The notes: generated from the sequence alone by a model not told the origin. A stretch of 9,600 bases of DNA from Moraxellaceae bacterium (GCA_003543245.1 DPJB01000007.1:148979-158578), one strand, 5' to 3'. Shown: positions 1 to 6,183, counted from the first letter of the stretch. Program-made: numbers and translations.

Positions 1-2082
1 GGTTTTAACCGGAGTCGTCCCGTGCAGCAGTGTGAACTGGGTGCCGCCCAGCACGGGGCGACAGGATTTCGTGGCTTCAGCCGGTGCCAGTCCCGGCAGT
101 TGCAGGTTCTCGTTGATGGCGCGTCGCAATTCCTGCTGTGTATAGGCGGGAAAGTCGGGGGCTTCGCGGGCCAGCAGGTCTTCGTCAATCTGGAAGGTGT
201 TGCCCTCTCGCGGGAGGTTCCATGGCGCGGAGTTGGCTTCTTTCCATGAGTAGAGGGTGTTGTCGCCGCACTGCATGTAGGCCATGGCCTGCGCCTGCAT
301 GCTGAATGCAGCGGTTGCCCTGGCGGATGGCTCTACCGTAATGCCGGACACCGACGAGATGGTCTCGGACGTTATCTCGTCCAGTGTGAGCGGGAGTGTG
401 CCCACGCCGTCGCTGCCCTGCAGGGTGATGGAGCGGTACGGCAGGGCCTCCAGTCTGGCCAGGATGCTGCGTGCGCAGGCCTGTGCCTGACTGGCGTCGT
501 TTGCGCTCATTACCAGCGGTGCCGGCTTGCTGAAGTTTGGCAGTACGGGCAGTGCGCCGTTAAGTGCGTCCTGCAGATTGATCAGGCGGTTGTTCTGCTG
601 CAGGTGAAAATCTTCCAGGTTAAGCGGGTTGCTGGTGCCATCCACCTCACCACAGGTGGCGTTGCTGGCAATGGTGGCGGTGCGTTCATCTGTGTTGGCG
701 CTGGTCGTGTTGTTGTCGGCAATGGTCAGCGCATAAAGCGGAATGACCTCGGCGCTGAGTGCCAGCCAGCTGTAATCCTCTTCGCGCAAAGATGCCTGTG
801 GCCTGGTGACGAGGTAAAGCAAGCCATCCTGCGCGATCACTTTATTGTTGAGAAAGTCGGTAATAAACGCGGGAGCTTTTTTAAGTATTGCTATGCGGTC
901 GGCCTGGGTGTGATCAAGTGTGAGGATGTCGCCTTTGCTGTCGGTAAAAGGCCGGTAGCCGACTGAGGGGGCAATCTGGCCGTAGGCATCGTAACCCCGG
1001 CAACGCAGGGCACCGTTCACCAGTACGCAGGTATGGCTTTCGCCAGCGGAGACTGCAGTAACACCGGCGGGTATGGCGACGGTGGGGCTGGTGAGTACGC
1101 CGGGGGAGGGGCCGGTGCCTATCACGTTGCTGCCGTTGTAGCCCCAGCAGTGCAGGGCGTCTTTCATGATGGCACAGGTGTGTGCGCTGCCGGTGGCAAC
1201 GGCGGTGACATCACGCGCAATCATTTGTGTTGGCCGTAACGTATTGCTGCGCGCATTGGGGCCTATGCCCTTGTCGTCGGTTTTTCCCCAGCAGTACAGG
1301 GCCTGTGCCACGATGGCGCAGGTGTAGTCATTGCCTGCGGCCACGGCACTGACATGCTTGTCAAAAATGCGGGTGGGCGTGAGTACGTCGTTACTGGTGT
1401 GTTGATTGCCATCTTGTGCAGTGCCAGTTAGCCCGTTGCCAATCTGACCGTAACGGTTGCGGCCCCAGCAATACAGGGCGCCTTTCACGATGGCGCAGGT
1501 CTGGTCGCCCCCGGCCGACACGGCCTGTACGCCGCTGGCAATCACCTGCGTTGGTGTGGTGACGGCGCCACCGGCCACGCCGTTGCCAATCTGGCCGTTG
1601 GTGTTGTCGCCCCAGCAATACAGTGCATCGCCCACCACGGCACAGCTATGCATGCCGCCGGTGGAGATGGCGCGTACATTTTTGGCAATCACGGCAAACG
1701 GGCTGGCCACATTGCCACCGGTTTTGCCATTGCCAGTCTGGCCCGAGTAATTCCAGCCCCAGCAGTACAGGCCGCCGTCCACAATGGCGCAGGTGTTGGC
1801 ATACGAGGCGGACACGGCGGTGGCACCACGCGCAAACACCAGTGCCGGTGTACGCACGCGGTTGTACTGGCTTTCGGCAGCGGTATTGCCGATCTGGCCG
1901 TTGCGGTTGTCGCCCCAGCACAGCAACGCACCACTGCGCACCACGGCACAGCTGTGATTGTTGCCTGCATCAAACTGCACAACGCGGTTGTCGTCTGGCG
2001 AAGAATTGGATGAAGCAAGCGCTGGCGCTGCACCGGTAAAAATCAGCGCGATCAGTACGGCTGGCAGGTGGCGGAATGACAT
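1..2082 (-). CDS. Secreted RCC1-repeat beta-propeller protein, C-terminus cut by window edge
   Basis: The frame is open from the ATG at 2082 to the window edge (694 codons, no stop), so the C-terminus is missing. Residues 1-23 form a Sec signal peptide with a likely cut after Ala-Leu-Ala. Seven RCC1-type repeats follow, with the CWG cysteines at residues 55, 107, 156, 205, 264, 312 and 361 (spacing 48-59; the last is CRG). Each has the pattern H/x-T/S-C-A-hydrophobic...ALYCWG...GQIGN, so two cysteines per blade, which fits disulfides in an exported seven-bladed propeller. Residues about 375-694 show no repeat I recognise and hold four cysteines (477, 536, 605, 674). An in-frame GTG at 2088 has a better-placed AGGA (8 nt upstream) than the ATG, so the start could be six bases earlier. 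RCC1 repeats usually bind partner proteins; the function here is unknown. It is transcribed from its own promoter and appears unrelated to the nitrate genes. Confidence 0.88.
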   Translation of the reverse strand, partial: MSFRHLPAVLIALIFTGAAPALASSNSSPDDNRVVQFDAGNNHSCAVVRSGALLCWGDNRNGQIGNTAAESQYNRVRTPALVFARGATAVSASYANTCAIVDGGLYCWGWNYSGQTGNGKTGGNVASPFAVIAKNVRAISTGGMHSCAVVGDALYCWGDNTNGQIGNGVAGGAVTTPTQVIASGVQAVSAGGDQTCAIVKGALYCWGRNRYGQIGNGLTGTAQDGNQHTSNDVLTPTRIFDKHVSAVAAGNDYTCAIVAQALYCWGKTDDKGIGPNARSNTLRPTQMIARDVTAVATGSAHTCAIMKDALHCWGYNGSNVIGTGPSPGVLTSPTVAIPAGVTAVSAGESHTCVLVNGALRCRGYDAYGQIAPSVGYRPFTDSKGDILTLDHTQADRIAILKKAPAFITDFLNNKVIAQDGLLYLVTRPQASLREEDYSWLALSAEVIPLYALTIADNNTTSANTDERTATIASNATCGEVDGTSNPLNLEDFHLQQNNRLINLQDALNGALPVLPNFSKPAPLVMSANDASQAQACARSILARLEALPYRSITLQGSDGVGTLPLTLDEITSETISSVSGITVEPSARATAAFSMQAQAMAYMQCGDNTLYSWKEANSAPWNLPREGNTFQIDEDLLAREAPDFPAYTQQELRRAINENLQLPGLAPAEATKSCRPVLGGTQFTLLHGTTPVKT

Positions 2083-2142
2083 GGGCACGGCATGTTTCCT
2101 GAGCGGTTTTTTGTTGTTGTTCTTGTTGATGCAGTGGTCGTG

Positions 2143-2151
2143 ATTATAGCA
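2143..2151 (-). promoter_or_regulatory. Extended -10 promoter for the RCC1-repeat gene
   Basis: On the minus strand these bases read TGCTATAAT: a perfect TATAAT preceded by the TG of an extended -10. No convincing -35 box lies 17 bp upstream, which is common with extended -10 promoters. The transcription start would be near 2136, giving a 5' UTR of about 50 nt. The site lies in the 93-bp gap between the DUF2784 gene and the RCC1 gene. I saw no terminator in that gap. Confidence 0.6.
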
Positions 2152-2175
2152 GGGCAGGAGGTACCACCAGCGGTT

Positions 2176-2529
2176 TCACCGCAGCAGCCATGCACCATAA
2201 AACACGATGTTAAACCCGAACAGGGTCAGTCCCATGATGGCCAGTAACTTGCGCGGCAAGCCGTCGGGGTACCAGCGCCGGGTGATGTACTGCTCGATAA
2301 AGCCCAGCTCGTAGGCGGCCAGTCCGCCGGCCACGCGAAAGCGGTTTTCCAGCGGGGTGAGCGGGCAGGTCCAGCCGATAATGGCAATCAGTACCGCCCA
2401 GGTCAGCACCGGCAGGTGCAGCCAGATCACGCCGGGCCAATGCCACAGCAGCAGGCCGCCCAGAAAGGCAAAGGCAATAAAGCCAAAGTGCAGGATGGCA
2501 ACGGTGTGGGCCGCAATACGGTTATGCAT
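2176..2529 (-). CDS. DUF2784 family inner-membrane protein
   Basis: This 117-residue protein is close to the usual length of the DUF2784 family. Three hydrophobic segments are visible (about residues 8-30, 34-55 and 94-116). The family-like stretch is HLPVLTWAVLI (residues 38-48) followed by GWTCPLTPLEN (52-62). Between the second and third segments lies a loop rich in charged and aromatic residues (EQYITRRWYPDG, 79-90). The family's function is unknown. The start is set by the ATG that overlaps the lipB stop codon (TGATG); the open frame extends further upstream, but only inside lipB. The overlap implies translational coupling with lipB and co-transcription with ybeD-lipB. I infer an integral membrane protein; no enzymatic residues are evident. 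Confidence 0.85.
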   Translation of the reverse strand: MHNRIAAHTVAILHFGFIAFAFLGGLLLWHWPGVIWLHLPVLTWAVLIAIIGWTCPLTPLENRFRVAGGLAAYELGFIEQYITRRWYPDGLPRKLLAIMGLTLFGFNIVFYGAWLLR

Positions 2530-3146
2530 CAGCGGCGTCCGAAAAACTGTTTCTGCAGGGCGTGGGTAATGCGCACACCTACCACGGCCAGCGACGGGGT
2601 GGCATCGCCCAGAAAATCCTTTATCTGCGTCATTTCCAGACCGGCATAACCGCAAGGGTTGATGCGGGTAAACGGCTCCAGATCCATGTTCACGTTAAGC
2701 GACAGGCCGTGATAGGCACAGCCCTTGCGGATGCGCAGGCCCAGTGAGGCAATCTTTTTGCCGTTCACGTACACGCCATGCGCCTCGCGGTTGGCCACGG
2801 CGGGAATGCCCATGTCCTGCAGCACGTTCACCACGGCGTCCTCGATTTTTTCCACAAAGGCACGCGGGCCCAGGTTAAGGCGCTTGAGATCGAACAGGCA
2901 GTAGGCCGTAAGCTGGCCGGGGCCGTGATACGTCACCTGCCCCCCACGGTCGGACTGCACCAGCGGAATGTCGCCGGCAGCCAGCACGTGCTCCGGCTTG
3001 CCGGCCTGTCCCAGCGTGAATACGGGGGTGTGCTCCAGCAGCCAGAGTTCATCGTCGGTGTCGGCGTTGCGGCTGTCGGTGAAGGCGCGCATGGCCTCCC
3101 ACGTGGGCTGGTAATCAACGATGCCAAGGGGTTTGATGATCAGCAT
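2529..3146 (-). CDS. lipB: Octanoyl-[acyl-carrier-protein]:protein octanoyltransferase LipB
   Basis: LipB moves octanoyl groups from acyl carrier protein to lipoyl domains (E2 subunits, GcvH) in the cytoplasm, the first step of lipoate synthesis. The 205-residue length is typical. Visible family motifs are RGGQVTYHGPGQ (residues 67-78), GKKIASLGLR (129-138, with the catalytic lysine at 131) and GLSLNVNMDLEPF ending in INPCGY (catalytic cysteine 165). All key residues are intact. The start ATG lies 21 nt after the ybeD stop, with only a weak Shine-Dalgarno. The order ybeD-lipB is the same as in enterobacteria; lipA, which often follows, is replaced here by a DUF2784 gene. Confidence 0.97.
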   Translation of the reverse strand: MLIIKPLGIVDYQPTWEAMRAFTDSRNADTDDELWLLEHTPVFTLGQAGKPEHVLAAGDIPLVQSDRGGQVTYHGPGQLTAYCLFDLKRLNLGPRAFVEKIEDAVVNVLQDMGIPAVANREAHGVYVNGKKIASLGLRIRKGCAYHGLSLNVNMDLEPFTRINPCGYAGLEMTQIKDFLGDATPSLAVVGVRITHALQKQFFGRR

Positions 3147-3167
3147 GACGAATGAGTACCCGGCCGC

Positions 3168-3455
3168 TTAAAGGACCATCCTGATCTGTTCGCAGGCAGC
3201 AAAGTCGGCATACATGCCGTTGATCTGCTCCTTGCAGGTGACATACACGGTTACGGAGACAGACACGTACTTGCCGCCGGACGAGGGCCGCTCACTCATG
3301 TTGGAGGGGTCAAACTCCGGCACATGGCGCAGCACGATATTGGCAATGACCTCGCGCATGGGGTGTTGTGCCTCGCCCATGATCTTGAGCGGGTAGTGCA
3401 TGGGGAATTCCCACAGCGCTTCATTCTGGATGTCGGTGGGGCGGAAGGTGCTCAT
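3168..3455 (-). CDS. ybeD: YbeD/DUF493 family small protein
   Basis: This is a 95-residue cytoplasmic protein of the UPF0250 (DUF493) family. From my memory of E. coli YbeD, the shared pattern is clear: LWEFPMHYPLKIMG (residues 14-27) matches the LLEFPTPFTYKVMG region, the central PSSGGKYVSVSVTV (57-70) matches the conserved PSSKGNYHSVSITI strand, and the C-terminus ends IRMVL. The E. coli protein has an ACT-like ferredoxin fold; its function is not well defined. The ATG at 3455 gives a short N-terminal extension relative to E. coli. No good Shine-Dalgarno precedes it, but the frame further upstream holds no better start with family similarity. It is the first gene of the ybeD-lipB-DUF2784 unit and is divergent from nasT. 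Confidence 0.93.
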   Translation of the reverse strand: MSTFRPTDIQNEALWEFPMHYPLKIMGEAQHPMREVIANIVLRHVPEFDPSNMSERPSSGGKYVSVSVTVYVTCKEQINGMYADFAACEQIRMVL

Positions 3456-3561
3456 GGGCGTGTACCGTGACTGTTCTGGCTGATCTTGGTCTGTCTGAAG
3501 GAAATATGAGGGCGGCACCCCGGTTCTGCAAGTGTGGCCGGATGGTGTTGTAGAGGCTGCA

Positions 3562-3567
3562 ATTATC
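3562..3567 (-). promoter_or_regulatory. Possible -10 element for the ybeD-lipB unit
   Basis: The minus strand reads GATAAT here, about 107 bp before the ybeD start. No clear -35 box is visible. A second, weaker TTGCAG/TCATAT pair with 16-bp spacing lies closer to ybeD (about 3507-3534). Some promoter must exist in the 373-bp divergent gap, but I cannot say which of these is used. Confidence 0.25.
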
Positions 3568-3720
3568 CCCGATTTGGTGCGTGTATGGGGCGCAATGGCT
3601 GTTGTGCTGCCTTTAGGTGCGAATTCTGAGGGCGTCACCATGGTTTTGGCCGCCCGGCTGTCTCGTGTAGAGGGCTTGTTCAGGCGGTTTTGTGGTGACA
3701 GATATGGTGATGAGGCTGTC

Positions 3721-3736
3721 TGGCACAGCCATTGCA
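3721..3736 (+). promoter_or_regulatory. Sigma-54 (-24/-12) promoter of nasT
   Basis: The bases TGGCAC-AGCCA-TTGCA match the sigma-54 consensus almost perfectly, with GG (3722-3723) and GC (3734-3735) at the required spacing. Transcription should start near 3747, giving an 82-nt 5' UTR before nasT. A sigma-54 promoter on nasT implies an enhancer-binding activator, most likely NtrC under nitrogen limitation (inference). A weak NtrC-like sequence lies at 3514-3530 (10 of 12 half-site bases would be strong; I count 9). The rest of the 3456-3828 gap shows no gene. Confidence 0.82.
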
Positions 3737-3755
3737 GATGTCTTTGCATGTATAT

Positions 3756-3779
3756 GGCTATTGCCCCGGGGCAATGGCC
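3756..3779 (+). repeat. Long palindrome / hairpin in the nasT 5' UTR
   Basis: A perfect 16-bp palindrome (ATTGCCCC/GGGGCAAT, 3760-3775) is extended by a G-U pair and three Watson-Crick pairs to a 12+12 inverted repeat (3756-3767 with 3768-3779). It starts about 9 nt after the predicted sigma-54 transcription start and ends about 37 nt before the nasT AGGAAG ribosome binding site. There is no T-run after it, so it is not a terminator. It could be an mRNA-stabilising 5' hairpin, an autoregulatory RNA target or a DNA operator. Confidence 0.6.
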
Positions 3780-3828
3780 GTTGGGTGTATTGGCCGGCAC
3801 ATGGCATGAAGAGCCCAGGAAGTGTGAC

Positions 3829-4401
3829 ATGCTGAAAGTATTGCTGGTGAACGACACCAGAAAACAGGTCGGAAAACTGCGGGAATCGCTGATTGCCGCC
3901 GGTTGCAGTGTGGAGGAGGTTTCGCAGGCGCTGTTCATTCCGCGCCAGGTAGATGCCCTGCAGCCCGATCTGGTGATTATTGATACCGACTCCCCCTCGC
4001 GTGACGTGCTGGAGCAGATCTGCGTGGTCACGCAGGATGCCCCACGCCCCATCGTGATGGTGAGTGACGACAGCCAGCCGGCCGCCATCAAGGCCGCCAT
4101 CAGTGCCGGCGTGTCTGCCTATGTAGTAGAGGGGATTGACAAGGGCCGCCTGGCCGCCGTGCTCACCGTGGCCCAGGCGCGCTTTGAGGCAGACCAGTCG
4201 CTCAAGGAGCAGGTAAAGGTAGCGGAAGGCAAGCTCAACGAGCGCAAGGACATCGAACGCGCCAAGGGCATGCTGATGAAGTTGCGCGGCTTGAATGAGG
4301 CCGATGCGTACCACGCCATGCGCAAGATGGCGATGGACCAGAATGTGCGCATTTCGGATGTGGCCGCCAAACTGCTCTCGGTCAACGATTTATTGTCCTG
4401 A
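3829..4401 (+). CDS. nasT: NasT-type ANTAR-domain antiterminator (response-regulator-like)
   Basis: NasT proteins bind leader RNA of nitrate assimilation operons and prevent transcription termination when nitrate is present. The 190-residue protein has an N-terminal receiver-like domain (about 1-120), a short linker with coiled-coil character (about 120-140) and a C-terminal ANTAR domain (about 138-186; ERKDIERAKGMLMKLRG...A.RKMAMDQ). It resembles Pseudomonas NasT as I remember it (LLxNDT, IDTxSPSRDV, PRPIVM, GVSAYxVEGI). The phosphoacceptor-like Asp52 is present, but the acidic pocket has Asn8-Asp9 and the conserved receiver lysine is replaced (VVEG, 99-102), so control is probably by protein partner rather than phosphorylation. 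The start has AGGAAG 6 nt upstream. The gene is followed by its own terminator, and its likely target leader lies just downstream. No nasS is adjacent. Confidence 0.93.
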   Translation: MLKVLLVNDTRKQVGKLRESLIAAGCSVEEVSQALFIPRQVDALQPDLVIIDTDSPSRDVLEQICVVTQDAPRPIVMVSDDSQPAAIKAAISAGVSAYVVEGIDKGRLAAVLTVAQARFEADQSLKEQVKVAEGKLNERKDIERAKGMLMKLRGLNEADAYHAMRKMAMDQNVRISDVAAKLLSVNDLLS

Positions 4402-4428
4402 TTTATCCCTTTCCGGCTTTCCTCAGTT

Positions 4429-4458
4429 CGGCGCCCTCATAAGGCGCCGTCTTTTTTT
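4429..4458 (+). terminator. Intrinsic terminator of nasT
   Basis: A 7-bp stem (CGGCGCC with GGCGCCG) and a 7-nt loop are followed by TC and seven Ts. It lies 28 nt after the nasT stop and should end the nasT transcript, separating it from the transporter operon. Confidence 0.9.
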
Positions 4459-4512
4459 GTGGCACACCTTGCGCAAATGGCGGGCAGGCTGCGCACATTG
4501 ACGGAACCAGAA

Positions 4513-4530
4513 TGGCGCAGGCCTGCACCA
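4513..4530 (+). promoter_or_regulatory. Imperfect 18-bp palindrome, possible activator site
   Basis: The bases TGGCGCAGG/CCTGCACCA form an inverted repeat with one mismatched pair. It sits about 120-135 bp upstream of the -24/-12 promoter of the transporter operon, a usual distance for an enhancer-binding protein. The half-sites (TGCACCA and its near-complement) resemble NtrC half-sites but face outward relative to the usual NtrC arrangement, so NtrC binding is only a guess. Confidence 0.3.
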
Positions 4531-4648
4531 CGAAATACATGAAAACAGCGCACGCACGGCGCGATTAATGAGTAGGTGTAATCGTGAGTGCTGGTGTATT
4601 TGATAAAAAACCCTTTGAAAACAGTGTCTTTGGTGTGTTTCCAAAAAG

Positions 4649-4665
4649 TTGGCACGCTCAATGCA
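4649..4665 (+). promoter_or_regulatory. Sigma-54 (-24/-12) promoter of the nitrate transporter operon
   Basis: The bases TTGGCAC-GCTCA-ATGCA give GG (4651-4652) and GC (4663-4664) at the sigma-54 spacing, with one change from consensus in the -12 box (ATGC for TTGC). The predicted transcription start is near 4676. This leaves a leader of about 205 nt before nrtA that contains the attenuator described separately. Confidence 0.78.
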
Positions 4666-4788
4666 ATATCTATTTCAGCAAGTCTGGGTGCTCCAGCGTT
4701 GGAAACGGCTTGCGAATGTCGTGAGACATTGACCTGTGTTGTGTTGCCCTGCAGTGCAGGGCATTTAAATCCGGTGAAATACCCACGT

Positions 4789-4802
4789 GGACAATGGCGT
4801 CC
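4789..4802 (+). promoter_or_regulatory. Candidate ANTAR-binding antiterminator hairpin (P2)
   Basis: Four pairs (GGAC with GTCC) close the hexaloop AATGGC, which has A at position 1 and G at position 4. Its 3' arm (4799-4802) and loop are the same bases that form the 5' arm of the terminator at 4793-4833, so the two structures are mutually exclusive. Confidence 0.5.
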
Positions 4803-4833
4803 TGCGGAGAAATCTGCAGACGTCATTTTTTTT
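4793..4833 (+). terminator. Leader terminator (attenuator) upstream of nrtA
   Basis: A stem of 13 pairs (4795-4808 with 4813-4825, one bulged C at 4802, two G-U pairs) closes a GAAA loop (4809-4812) and is followed by eight Ts (4826-4833). It lies 48 nt before nrtA and inside its transcript, so it must be overcome for the operon to be read. This is the element NasT would control. Confidence 0.85.
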
Positions 4834-4881
4834 GGCTCGGGGTTTTCACAGGCAGTGAAGACCAGCAAAACGAGGTGCATG

Positions 4882-6177
4882 ATGACTGAGCGCGATGAAA
4901 TAAAAGAAACAGTGTCGGCAACGGGCCCGGAAACAGAGGTCAGTGTTGATCGTCGCCAGTTTCTCAAAGGCACGGTGCTGGCAAGTGCTGCCGGCTTGAT
5001 GGGGGGAATGTCCATGTCAATGTCATCCACTGCCTGGGCAGCAGGTTCGGACAAGCCGGAAAAAACCGAGGTAAACGTCGGTTTCATTCCGCTGACCGAC
5101 TGCGCACCAGTTGTTATTGCCGCGGTGCTGGGCTTTGACAAGAAATACGGCATCAAGATCAATGTCAGCAAGGAGGCCTCGTGGGCCGGTGTGCGTGACA
5201 AGCTGGGCAATGGCGAGCTGGATGCCGCCCACGTGCTGTACGGCCTGATTTATGGCGTGCACCTGGGTATTGGCGGCCCCAAGAAAGACATGGCCGTGCT
5301 GATGACGCTTAACCAGAATGGCCAGGCCATCACGCTGTCCAACCAGTTGAAGGAAAAAGGCGTCACTGACGGCAAGTCACTCAAGAAACTGATTGATACC
5401 GACAAGCGCGAATACACGTTTGCGCAGACTTTCCCCACCGGTACCCACGCCATGTGGCTGTACTACTGGCTGGCGGCCAATGGCATCGACCCCATGCGTG
5501 ATGTGAAAACCATTGTGGTGCCACCACCACAGATGGTGGCCAACATGCGCGTTGGCAACATGGATGGTTTCTGTGTGGGTGAGCCGTGGGGTGCACGTGC
5601 CATTTTTGACAACATCGGTTTTACCGCAACCACCACGCAGGCTATCTGGCCAGATCACCCTGAAAAAGTGCTGGGTTGCACCGCCGAATTCGTGAAGAAA
5701 TACCCTAACACGTCACGTGCGCTGATCATGGCAGTGATGGACGCCGCCCGTTACATCGATGATGTGAAGAACCGTCCGCAGGTGGCCAAGCTGATTGCCG
5801 GCAAGTCCTATGTCAATGCACCGGAAGACGTGATCAAGGAACGCTTTCTGGGTAACTACGACAACGGCATCGGCAAGAAGTGGAAGGATGCCAACCCGAT
5901 GCAGTTTTATGACGGCGGCAAGATCGGCTTTCCGTATTACTCCGATGGCATGTGGTTCCTTACCCAGCACAAGCGCTGGGGCATGCTCAAGACCGATCCG
6001 GATTATCTGGGCGTGGCCAAACAGATCAACCAGGTCGAGCTTTACAAGCAGGCGGCAACGCAACTCAAGGTGCCTGTTCCGTCATCACCGATGCGCTCCA
6101 GCACGTTGATCGACGGCAAGGTGTGGGATGGCACCAATCCTGCAGCTTACGCGGCAGGTTTTGCCATCAAGATGTAA
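4882..6177 (+). CDS. nrtA: Nitrate ABC transporter periplasmic nitrate-binding protein (NrtA/NasF type)
   Basis: This protein captures nitrate in the periplasm and delivers it to NrtB. It has 431 residues. A Tat signal with DRRQFLKG (residues 23-30), a hydrophobic stretch and a likely cut after Ala-Trp-Ala (51-53) marks export as a folded protein. NrtA/CmpA family stretches are VGFIPLTDCAPVVIA (66-80), FPTGTHAMWLYYWLAANG (184-201) and VPPPQMVANMRVGNMDGFC (213-231). Residues matching the nitrate pocket of cyanobacterial NrtA, as I recall it, are present: Trp101, Gln148, His189, Glu234 and Lys262. Two ATGs stand in tandem (4879 and 4882). GAGGTG at 4872 gives better spacing to 4882, so I chose that one. 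The open frame runs further upstream, but through the leader terminator. The Tat signal argues against a cytoplasmic NasS sensor role. Expression is probably set by sigma-54 and NasT antitermination. Confidence 0.94.
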   Translation: MTERDEIKETVSATGPETEVSVDRRQFLKGTVLASAAGLMGGMSMSMSSTAWAAGSDKPEKTEVNVGFIPLTDCAPVVIAAVLGFDKKYGIKINVSKEASWAGVRDKLGNGELDAAHVLYGLIYGVHLGIGGPKKDMAVLMTLNQNGQAITLSNQLKEKGVTDGKSLKKLIDTDKREYTFAQTFPTGTHAMWLYYWLAANGIDPMRDVKTIVVPPPQMVANMRVGNMDGFCVGEPWGARAIFDNIGFTATTTQAIWPDHPEKVLGCTAEFVKKYPNTSRALIMAVMDAARYIDDVKNRPQVAKLIAGKSYVNAPEDVIKERFLGNYDNGIGKKWKDANPMQFYDGGKIGFPYYSDGMWFLTQHKRWGMLKTDPDYLGVAKQINQVELYKQAATQLKVPVPSSPMRSSTLIDGKVWDGTNPAAYAAGFAIKM

Positions 6178-6183
6178 GCCACC

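Larger units (their letters stand above)
4676..4881 (+). ncRNA. Structured leader RNA of the nrt operon, probable NasT (ANTAR) target
   Basis: From the predicted start to the nrtA ATG the leader is about 206 nt and rich in hairpins: AATGTC/GACATT (4715-4730), an 8-bp stem TGCCCTGC/GCAGGGCA (4745-4763), a four-pair hairpin GGAC/GTCC with hexaloop AATGGC (4789-4802), and a strong terminator (4793-4833). ANTAR proteins are known to bind two hairpins with six-base loops carrying A at position 1 and G at position 4. The 4793-4798 loop meets this rule, and its stem and the terminator stem cannot coexist. The partner hairpin is less clear: TCC/GGA with loop AGCGTT (4692-4703) also meets the rule but has only three pairs and is distant. 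The AATGTC hairpin, read as a hexaloop, has G4 but C1. A competing stem (4770-4776 with 4784-4791) could block the 4789-4802 hairpin. Confidence 0.65.

Noticed and set aside
284..1239. Several plus-strand open frames across the RCC1 gene
   Set aside because: They have no ribosome binding sites or family features. The minus-strand frame is open for 694 codons with a signal peptide and clear repeats.
1140..1930. Regularly spaced near-identical short DNA motifs (CCCCAGCA-TACAG), at first sight like a repeat array or CRISPR
   Set aside because: They are in frame and encode the LYCWG core of RCC1 blades. Spacing varies and the intervening sequence codes for repeat-like protein.
3613..4314. Long open frame on the minus strand opposite nasT (233 codons)
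   Set aside because: The plus-strand frame encodes an unmistakable ANTAR protein. The antisense frame has no recognisable motifs and no upstream signals.
4459..4475. A second sigma-54-like sequence (TGGCAC...TTGC) just after the nasT terminator
   Set aside because: Only three bases separate TGGCAC and TTGC where five are needed, so the -24/-12 spacing is two bases short. The site at 4649-4665 has correct spacing.
4745..4763. The strongest small leader hairpin (8-bp stem) as an ANTAR target loop
   Set aside because: Its loop can only have 3, 5 or 7 bases in the perfectly paired register, not the six-base A1/G4 loop that ANTAR proteins bind.
4588..4881. Upstream in-frame extension of nrtA (98 codons before the chosen ATG)
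   Set aside because: It crosses the predicted sigma-54 promoter and the leader terminator, has no export signal logic, and would bury the Tat motif. The GAGGTG-preceded ATG at 4882 is the sensible start.
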